Shown: positions 55,991 through 64,000 of the stretch, one piece after another
Position numbering within the stretch: position 1 is the first letter of the stretch
Layout of the letters: each line of letters opens with the position of its first letter
Source: Gracilaria domingensis
Taxonomy: Eukaryota > Rhodophyta > Florideophyceae > Gracilariales > Gracilariaceae
Direction of reading: 5' to 3'
DNA length: 64,000 nt
Assembly (NCBI GenBank): GCA_022539475.1
Contig: VCMS01000063.1
Coordinates: 141,726-205,725, forward strand
Made by a program: the position numbers and the translations under genes
Notes under the pieces: generated by a model
Database searches by the model: none
Told to the model about the DNA's origin: nothing
Seen by the model: the letters and a program-made list of their open reading frames with translations, nothing else

Positions 55991-56399
55991 ATGCTGTTCG
56001 AGCTGAAGCGCCTCGCTGACGCGCGCGAGGGCGCGCATTCCCGTGCGCGGCGCACTCCGCGCGCGGCTGTCTCGCGCCGCAGAGCTGTGCGTCGTCGATG
56101 TGACGTGGCGCGCGACGCCTTCCAATGTGCGCATGTTGCGCGCTTCAGTCATTTTATGCGCGCTGTACGTGCAGTACAATTGCACTAGGCTCCTTCGCGC
56201 TCCACCCCCGCGTGCACTTCCGCGTGGGGATCGCTGCCGTTGCCCGTCATCACTGGCACCCTGCCATACCGCCCGTAAACCACGCCCTCCGTTCGCTCAC
56301 GGACCTCGCTTCCAGCCTCCCGAACTTTCGCGCGCGCCACTCGTTCACCGTCGCCGCCATCCCGCCGTGAGTCGTCGTCGACGCCGCGTCTCGCGCCGA

Positions 56400-57690
56400 T
56401 TTGCGTGCTGCTACTGCTGGCTGCCAGAGCCCTCGCGTTGCCGTCGCTGCTGTAGTGACAGCAGCAAAACCCGCAGCTATTCCAGTTTCTCTACCTGGGC
56501 GCGGGAGGCCCGGACCTCTTCTTTCGGCACCCGAACGAGGCCCATCGCCGCCGGTGACCCCGTCTCCGACGGGTTTCAGCTGGGCACGACCATGATCACG
56601 CGCAGCCGCACCGGTCGCGACGTGGTCCTCCTCATGTCGGCGAGCCAGTCAAATTAAGCGCTGTTCTACAACGACATTGCCACCGATACGCAAAACTTCA
56701 ACGGCTACTTCGACGTGGAGTTAGATACCGTGCGCGATTCGCATGACCCTGCCAATGGTATGGACTTCTTCTTTTTGTGGGACCGCCCGAGGTTAGGCTA
56801 TGCCATGGGTATTGCGCATATATTTGTGGGGCTTGGCATCATTATCGACACCTTTTCCAACTCTCGAACGCGAAATGTGGCCCATATGTACGTTTATGTG
56901 TCGGACGGAACCAAGCAATGAAAGCCTGACACCGATGGCGCGGATACCAAGCTTTTCGAGGGCTGCTCGCTTGAGATGAACCACCCGATTCGCGTGTAAG
57001 TCCAGCTGCTCGGTGGCAATCTTCACGTGGGCGTCGCTATGAACCCACGCGCCCCACAACGCTGGCATACGTGCTTCAAGGTTTGGGGTGTGCAGCTGCC
57101 ATTCTCTGGTGGTGGCTTCCTCGCACTACCTGCTGAGACCGGCCATTTCTTTGCCAATCATGAGGTCCATGACGCCGTCTTAATTCATGAATCCGCTCAG
57201 GTTGCCCACACTTATCGATCCGACTACTATTCGCAGCAGTATGGCGCCGGTTCTGCTTCCGGAACTACGGACCGACCACCGTGGTCAGTGACAGCAACAA
57301 CAGCGGAAACAGCATCAACAACAGCAGCAGAGCGATAATTCGCGCGGCTACGTGCCGCCGGCTTTCAATGGTAGCTCCAGTGGTGTAGCAATGACAGCAC
57401 CGCCCCTGCTCCGCCTCCGCATCGCACCGATCTGAACCCTACCGCGCGCATGCACCGCAGAGAGGACGCCACCTCGTCGATCTCAGGCTCTTCAGACCTG
57501 CAGGTGTACGAGGTGTACAACTCTATGACGTCCATTTTCAAGGGCCTCGGCGACGAGAATGCGCAAGAAAGAAAGCTTCGACTGGAGGGTGTGCGCCAAA
57601 TCATTGCGCAACTCATTCGCGAGATGGAGAAGACAAAAGGGCGACATGTGGCCAGTTTGTGTGGCCGTTTGAAGACCTCTTAAGGGCTAC
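56400..57690 (+). pseudogene. L-type lectin (ERGIC-53/VIP36-like cargo receptor) remnant
   Basis: These lectins carry glycoproteins between ER and Golgi. A signal-peptide-like run (CVLLLLAARALALPSLL) near 56405-56455 lies in another frame. From about 56530 one frame keeps domain segments in order: DPVSDGFQLGTTMI, FDVELDT, GLGIIIDTFSN, HMYVYVSDGTKQ, DTDGADTKLFEGCS, IRV-stop-VQLLGGNLHVGV, WHTCFKVWGVQLP and FFANHEVHD. The pattern DTF-N, DG(A)..C and P-FALPAETG-HEV-D is typical. In-frame stops at TAA 56655-56657, TGA 56919-56921 and TAA 56997-56999. Later, after small frameshifts, a charged helical tail (57450-57683) matches the stalk position. Confidence 0.7.
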
Positions 57691-58866
57691 TGCAGGCGCA
57701 CTTGTCGCGTGCTTCGGCAGGTTTTTCTAGCCAGTTGCAAGGCCTTCATCACATCGCGGGACGTGACCTTTCAAGTAGAAGTACGGACTAACATTTAAAA
57801 ATGACACCGAGAGGATTTGGTGATCATCACGAGCGATCACCGAGCAAAGAAGTTGGTACCTCTTATCATGTTTGCGTAATCATTCAAGCGCTTTTGAGAG
57901 TTGGCGTATACCATGTCAATAAGATGTCGTTGGCCGTGGCGGAAGTGCAATCGGAATGGAGTCTAACACACGATGAAACATCTCTGCCAGCCTCTATGGG
58001 CGACATCCATTGGCACGTCGAGGGAAAACAAGATTCTATCTGAAGAGCCGTTCACGTGATGCACTCTATCGTCGATCAATCAGAATGTGGTCGGCGGTTT
58101 CCGAGGTTAGACACTAGTTTCTGTTTCTTTTATAGCACATTGCAGCCGCCGCGGTGAGTGATGATGTCGACGGTGATTAGCACGCGCTTTCAATTCGGCT
58201 ATGCAACAGATGGAACACAATTGCGTCGGTGCTCAGCCAAGGTCTCAAGCACAGCATCCCCCAACGAGTAAACTACTGACGCGTACACCGCACGCATGTA
58301 AAGGCCGATTACAGACTAGCTTCAGTTGCGTTCTAGAAGCTGTACTTGGATTACCTAAATGAGCTAATAGGGACCGCGCGTTCCAAGGTGATGGCGGCGA
58401 TTGAGTTATTCATAGTCGTTGGACGGTCTACCACGGTAGATACGTAAAACACATCAGATTGCGAACCTCTTTGGAGCCTAACTGCCGTAAGGCTCTACTA
58501 TTTCAACCTTCAAAAGCCGCAGCCTAAATATGGATTCACACGAAATGCCAACGACCGTGCATAGTTTATTGCACCGGATCTGCACCCAAGGCTCGGAATC
58601 TTCGTTCCGAGACCTCTGATCGCCATTAGCGTGTCCTCTACAATCACACCTTGCATTGCCGTGAATCCTTGAAACTCAAGTGATCAAGAATGTCTAACCC
58701 ATAGTTCTAGCACTTCTATACTTGGTTGTGAAATGCCGTTTTTGCTGGAGGTTTACTACATCCGTTTAAATCAATGCCTCAGTGCGCTCCAGGGGAGTTT
58801 CTAAATTTGCAGTTCATGTTTTGGGAGAAACGTTCGGACAATGTCTGCAATGTGCTTGACGTACAG
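57691..58866. other. No recognisable gene
   Basis: Only one 80-codon frame (57801-58043) without motif; from 58045 to 58860 no frame above 60 codons on either strand. Confidence 0.45.
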
Positions 58867-61080
58867 TTAGTCCGAATTGTCCATAATGCGTTCTGCATCA
58901 GTTACTTCAAGACACACACAGCAAATTAAGTCCGTGTTCTTCGTCAGCTTCTCGAACGCGCCGCCAACCGGCTGTGATGAAGATTGCGAGGCACTGAATC
59001 CACCTGCTTTGAGCACATAGCTTTTGCGAGTTTCGCGTTGTTCCAAAGCATCCAACAGCATACTGCAATCAGACCCAGTTTCCCAACACATGCTGTGACA
59101 CTTTGGTAGCTAGCGTTACATCCACGAGTTTGGAGCACGAACTCTGTACAAGTGATCGCCTGACTTTTCTGTAACATGCCAGAACAGGTTTCTCGCGGTG
59201 ATGTACGCAGTCACTTCCTCGCCGCATCAATTTGCTGATTCGCTAAATCCTATGCTTCATGATCAGAGTTCGGACAGCAAATGGTCTGCACACAGCTACG
59301 CTCCCTCGCGCACGAGCTCCACAAAGATGCGCTTGACCGAATCTGCACAAAGACCAATGGCCTCAATTTGCAACATGTCTGTCCTTATTGTCCAGAGAGA
59401 CCTGGAAGCACGCTAACAACGTTTGCGCCTTCGGCGACATGTACTGGAGCATCGACAATGTCAATTGAAGCGTCTGCGGTGCCTAGCGAGGCTGTCGGCG
59501 TTCTCTTTTCAAGCGGTACTGAGCAGAAGTAGATAGCGGTTGCTCAGCATATTTCCAGCAATCGCCTTTGCGTACACAACGAAGGCCGGCCTGAGTACTC
59601 TGGCGCACCTTATTCCAGGCGTCTTCCAGTTCTTGCTGTCATCTCCTACGTCCCGTTCGTCTGTTTCAGGGCGCCCCATGTATGGAGGGCCGTATAGAGC
59701 TTGCGTGGCTGCTGGGTCGTATCGGCGCCATTCCGACACAACCCAGCAGCGAGAGACGAGGCAAGCGCGCGATCCGAGGCATACTCCGGATGTGGCTTCC
59801 TTGCTAATGTTGTTATCATACTTTGGCAACTTCAATCGACGCGCACAACTTTGAACTCTGCAGCGGCGTTGCAACCATGCCTTTCGAAGCTTGCGGTTGC
59901 GCTCCATCGCCCGCCATCGCTTGCCGCTGAAAACTGCGTTGCAGCATAATGTTTCCTCCACGCTCTGGATTGCAGAACCGCTCGACATCAAGCCGTTGCC
60001 CGTCGCTGCACCGCGTAGGAATTCCACTCCTACGGAAGCCAATCCGTGCCAGATTCGTAAGCCCTTGTCCGCCGGCGATTGTCTCGTCAACCTTGCCCTA
60101 TGAGCCTTTCAATCGACCTCGATCAAGAGACGAGGACCATACTCGATCAGTGACGCAGAGCGTTTTGCAGCTCCTCCGGTTAGGCTGACATGATACTCCG
60201 CGTAGTTTTAAGATTTGCTCGCCCTCGAGCTGCGTGTCGGCAACGTCAACATCGCGATAACCGGCACCAGACGACCGGCAAGGCCGTGTCCTCCATGTCG
60301 TGGTGATCTCGACAGAGGTCTTTGACACGAGCGCTCTCTACCTCCTCGGCCCTGTGTGTAAGGAGTTCATAAGCACAGACAGTACAGACGTCAACGGCTT
60401 GAGCCATTCCTCTTCACCCAAATAGTTTTGGGTACGTAGATATATCGAAAGTTCCGAAGTGCCCTCCAGTGCCTTGAGCACTCTTCGCACACTTTCCTTC
60501 ATATCATCCATAGCCCTAGTGTGTCAGTAGCCAGAATCCTTTAAAGCGTCCTTCACCTCCTCCCATGTGCGGGAGGCAAGAACGGTCGCGAAGCGCGGCG
60601 CACCCGCTCCTTTTTTCTTTTCTCGCGAACGACCATTGCCGGGAAAACGATTGACTTGATGCAGTGGTACCTCACTGCAAAGCAATGTTCGCCTTGATTC
60701 GCCTGGCCACTGAGCCGTGACCAGAAGCTTTTACCACCGCGGATATAATTGAGCGCATAGGCAATTGCGAATCGCTCTATATCGGGTGGTGGCAGTACAA
60801 GTACAAGCGCAGCAAAATGACTCTCAACGTGCATCGGAACTGTCGGCGGGAATCATTTATCAAGAGGACTGCCAATGCTGCCGCGCTTGCGACTGTTCTC
60901 AGTTGACCATGTCTGGGAGGCCGTTGACCTACAGAGCTTCTCGTTGGTACCAGAGCGCGCGCCCAGCCGTTTTTTGATTCCACTTCCAGCGCCGGCTGAC
61001 TCGAGAAACACTCCTTGATTTGCCCGGGACGATCACGCAGCCGCTGCCGGCGGTCAAGACCGGACAGGTTTCCAACAATA
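58867..61080 (-). pseudogene. Heavily decayed minus-strand gene, unidentified
   Basis: Read on the minus strand, protein-like segments appear in several frames with many stops: SPPKDQQILLETCPVLTAGS (near 61060), PDIERFAIAYALNYIRGG (near 60750), ALEGTSELSIYLRTQNYLG (near 60450), ASIDIVDAPVHVAEGANVVS (near 59440) and FEKLTKNTDLICCVCLEV (near 58900). Their order and common strand suggest one long former gene of 2 kb or more. I could not assign a family. Confidence 0.35.
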
Positions 61081-62130
61081 TTTGCTGATCCTTGGGGGGA
61101 GAGGTATACTCGAATATTGGAGAGGCGGTAACGCAGGCAGACGGCGACGAGAAGCGCACAAATACATCTCCCAAGGCAGACTGGGGGGCAATGAGGCGAG
61201 AACTAAGTCTTGCAGCTCATGCCGTCGCGCGTCGTGCCACCTGCTCGCCCAGCGAGGGCGCGTTCCAAAGCCACGGCAGCGACCGACCGCAGCTGCGGCT
61301 GCAGCAGCGCGCTGCTGCGCGGTGCTCAGCGCGGCTCGCAGCGCGGGCAACGGCGTCGCGCTCGGCAGGCGCAACAGCACGTGCAATTGCGGCGGCGCAG
61401 CAGCTCGCAACCGGCGTGCCGGCGCGAGCTGCTGCACTAGGTAAGCGCAGCGCAAACAGCAGATATGCTTGCACGGAGCAGCTACGCGGCTAGAGGCCGG
61501 CTCGCAGATGCGCTCCGTACACTGCGATAATGGCGCAAAGCGGCGGGGGTGGCTCCCGCGCGGCTAGCGTGCGTGGCGCGCGAGTTGGCGCCGGCGCATC
61601 CCGGCAGCGCGAGTTGATGACGCGTGGGCTGGCGTTGGAGGCGGCGAGGAACTTCGTAAGGCGCGCCGGCGTTGTCAGCTAAGGAGAAGATGTCTCAGCC
61701 AGTGTACGGCGTGTGGCGCACGCCGGCTCTCACAGCGGCGCGCGGTCGAGCATGGCGGGCAGAGCGCGCCGACAGCGCGGCGGCGCGGGAAATGGCGGAG
61801 AGTTGCGCGGTGCTCAGCGACACGACGAAAGCGGACAGCGTGACGAGCGCCTACTCGGCGGCGGTGGGCAAGGGCGGCGGGGGCGCCAGCGCGCATCGCG
61901 ACTGGAGGAAGAAGGCGGGGGCTTGTGGGTCGCCAGCAGCAGCGAACGGGAATGCGCAGCGCTAGTAGACAAAGAACAGCCGCAGTGTAGCCGATGGCGC
62001 GCGCGCGTCGCGGAGGACGGCGCGCCCTTGTGCATGGCACCACCGCCGCGGCAGCGGACGGCGAGAGAGCGTTGTGACCAGCGCGTAGCAAGCGCGCCAG
62101 GACGTGCAGCTGAGAAGAGTGGAAATAGAA
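61081..62130. other. GC-rich block, low complexity
   Basis: About 1 kb very rich in GCG/CGC with overlapping alanine/arginine-rich frames on both strands; no motif. Similar in composition to 1846-3050. Confidence 0.4.
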
Positions 62131-63240
62131 ATATGACGTGGAATGGGTCAAATCATATTGCGTCGTATGATCTGGGTCCAATGGAGACCAATATTTCGTA
62201 TCATTCATCTCTGCTGCTACATTTTGTACCATAACGATTCCATGATACCAAACGGAAGGCATCGCAAAGTAACACCTTTACTGTAGCATCGCCATTGATA
62301 GGACGGCCATGTAATTATTTTGCGAAAATAATTACGGCACTAATTCGCCCATGTTATAAGCCCGAACTTGATGGCATAGTGGCGAAAGTCGAAGAGAGCT
62401 AAGGAGCCGTTAGTTCGGCTTGGTTTCCAGCGTACTACACCCAGAGGAGCGGGGCCGAGCTAATTCTGTGGTCATTCTCCGGATCCTACTGCAGGGTTAC
62501 GAGGCTTTCGTAGTGGTGCAGTGTGCAAGTTACGGGGGTAATGCTGAGGTCTCTCACACACGTTCACTCGTACGTGGCGAGGAGGTTAGAGGTGCAGTGT
62601 GGTGGTCGCTTCGTGCTCAGATGTGTCTGTGTCTAGCGGGCGCTCTGAGGCTTGTACGGCGAGCGCAGCGGCGCAAGATTTTGTAAGGACACGCACTCAC
62701 GTGGGTTGGCACTCGCTCCTGGGAACCAGCAACTGGCAGATCATCCAGCTAATGGGTGGGTAGGGGCGATCTCTCGCATCTCCGAGCCTGATGAAAGTGA
62801 GACGCGTCGTCTATGGTCGACGGTCGCTCGATTCGAGGATTGCGTGTTTGAGACATAATTTGGCAAAATCGTAGGTACAAGTAATGATGTTGTTGGCATT
62901 GCTACGGGATACCAGCGACAAGAGCGCCTCTGTGGAAGTATCGAATCAATGACGGTGTTCGAGAGTATGTACTCAGTGGGAAGGTCAGAGTGCAAATCTT
63001 TGCCAGGTTGTTCGAGCAACGCGCAAAAATAAGAATGAGCTGCTGTATACGTGGATGAGGCGAATTCTATTGGCCGCCCTTGGAACGACGCGAGAACGAG
63101 GTGGTTTCGGGGCAGTCATCACTATAATAGTGTAGAAATAAGCTGTAGTATTGATATGTATGAACGTACCTTCCACTAAATCGTTCAGGACCGTTGAGGT
63201 ATACTTCTCTTCCGACTGCTCTAAACTGAACGTATTTTCG
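62131..63240. other. No recognisable gene
   Basis: Short frames only (for example 62420-62686). Composition returns to average. Confidence 0.4.
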
Positions 63241-63756
63241 CGCTTTACTCAGCTTCTCTCCTCATGCGTCGCGAGCGGTGTCCTCCGAAATCGTGGCAGC
63301 AGGTGCATAAAGAAAAGGTTAGGACTGAAATAAAGGACGAAAGTGGATCTGTATCATTCGGGAAGATGAAGGAAGCGTTCCAAAGCTTCTGTTGGTGGAT
63401 GTCCGTGCGGATGTTTACGGGGTAACCGACACGGGAGTGATGACTGGGCGTAGAGAGAGGAGGATCGGGCGGGACGCTCGTCGAGAACGAGGTACCGAGC
63501 ACGAAGGGATGTATCTGGAGCGAAGTGAGAGGAGAGAGAGGAGAGAGAACCAGATGATAGGAGGGAGAGTGTGTGAGAAGGATGCTGTACTGGAAGCCGG
63601 CGGGACGCACGAACGAAATCGGTAGGCGACAGCGACAGTGATAAAGTCGGCGGGTCTCTTCTCGCGGCATGAAGAGCGCAAAGTAAAATAAATTTGCTTC
63701 TAGAATCTAAGGTGGGAGCCATGAATAGATGAGAAAGAGTGAATACGCAGGGTGGT

Positions 63757-63999
63757 TCGACATCGATGAGTTGCGATTTGCATCGCCAGCTTGGAGAAAA
63801 TGGAAACGACAAACTAGCCGGAAGCGCAGATTTGAGGAGAGGGTCGCGGAAAAGAGTGGATTGGGGTGGTGCGGACGAAGTAGCAACCTCTACAAAAACT
63901 AAAGAGACCAGAATTAAACTGCGCGAAGATGGAATTCAATATTCAAAATTCATAATTTTTGAGTGCCAGCCTCTGCCAACCCCTCGCGCGCCCAATAGC
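63757..63999 (+). repeat. Dispersed repeat R1, copy 2
   Basis: Same orientation and order of shared words as 14430-14677, running into the window end. Upstream (63240-63750) the plus strand is again purine-rich, as at 13390-14270, but I could not align it convincingly. Confidence 0.7.
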
Positions 64000-64000
64000 C

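Noticed and set aside
61675-62262. 195-codon minus-strand ORF
   Set aside because: Low-complexity Ala/Arg sequence with equally long frames on the other strand.
63354-63812. 152-codon minus-strand ORF rich in Ser/Leu/Pro
   Set aside because: Mirror of a purine-rich strand; no motif.

Overview
The window is eukaryotic nuclear DNA. It shows degenerate retrotransposon and DNA-transposon copies, a spliceable GT-AG intron, long non-coding stretches and remnants of typical eukaryotic genes: deoxyhypusine hydroxylase, a transportin-3/Mtr10-type karyopherin, an L-type ER lectin and a strictosidine-synthase-like protein. The mostly intron-poor gene remnants next to TNP2/Plavaka-type transposons would suit an alga (for example a red alga) or a fungus-like lineage, but nothing here fixes the taxon. 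No rRNA, tRNA or CRISPR array was recognised.

Layout. 1-1387: minus-strand 5' end of a Ty3/Gypsy-like element (copy A). 1.4-4.9 kb: unrecognised ORFs and a GC-rich block. 4950-5819 and 14764-15012: one strictosidine-synthase-like gene, cut in two by about 8.9 kb of nested insertions. These are a Plavaka-type transposon with an open transposase frame (from 5819), a 926-bp foldback element built of telomere-like hairpins (10947-11872), and a degenerate purine-rich coiled-coil gene or element (12233-14760). 15574-20568: Gypsy copy B (gag, protease, reverse transcriptase; 3' part missing), abutting a decayed sugar-dehydrogenase-like gene (20571-21790). 22219-27566: a TNP2-type transposase unit with a divergent accessory ORF.

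28-31 kb holds unrecognised ORFs. 31.5-39.6 kb holds four recognisable but broken cellular genes: karyopherin, alkenal/one oxidoreductase carrying a MITE-like insert, DOHH, and a GMC oxidoreductase. 40-43 kb is unrecognised. 43446-48588 is a second TNP2-type unit with the same divergent layout. 50166-54440 is a second, mosaic and decayed Plavaka copy. 55497-55990 is a second foldback element. 56.4-57.7 kb is an L-type lectin pseudogene. 58.9-61.1 kb is a decayed unidentified gene, followed by GC-rich sequence and a second copy of the 14.4-kb repeat at the window end.

Taken together this looks like transposon-dominated, probably silenced DNA in which every recognised cellular gene is interrupted. 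The decay is unusual: many genes keep one reading frame over 1-3 kb but contain several in-frame stop codons (all three kinds), with comparatively few frameshifts. The strongest candidates for something undescribed are the telomere-motif hairpin arrays, the dense ACCANNTGGT palindromes in the Gypsy element, the palindromes and inversions that differ between the two Plavaka copies, and a shared 3' end between two unrelated neighbouring genes.
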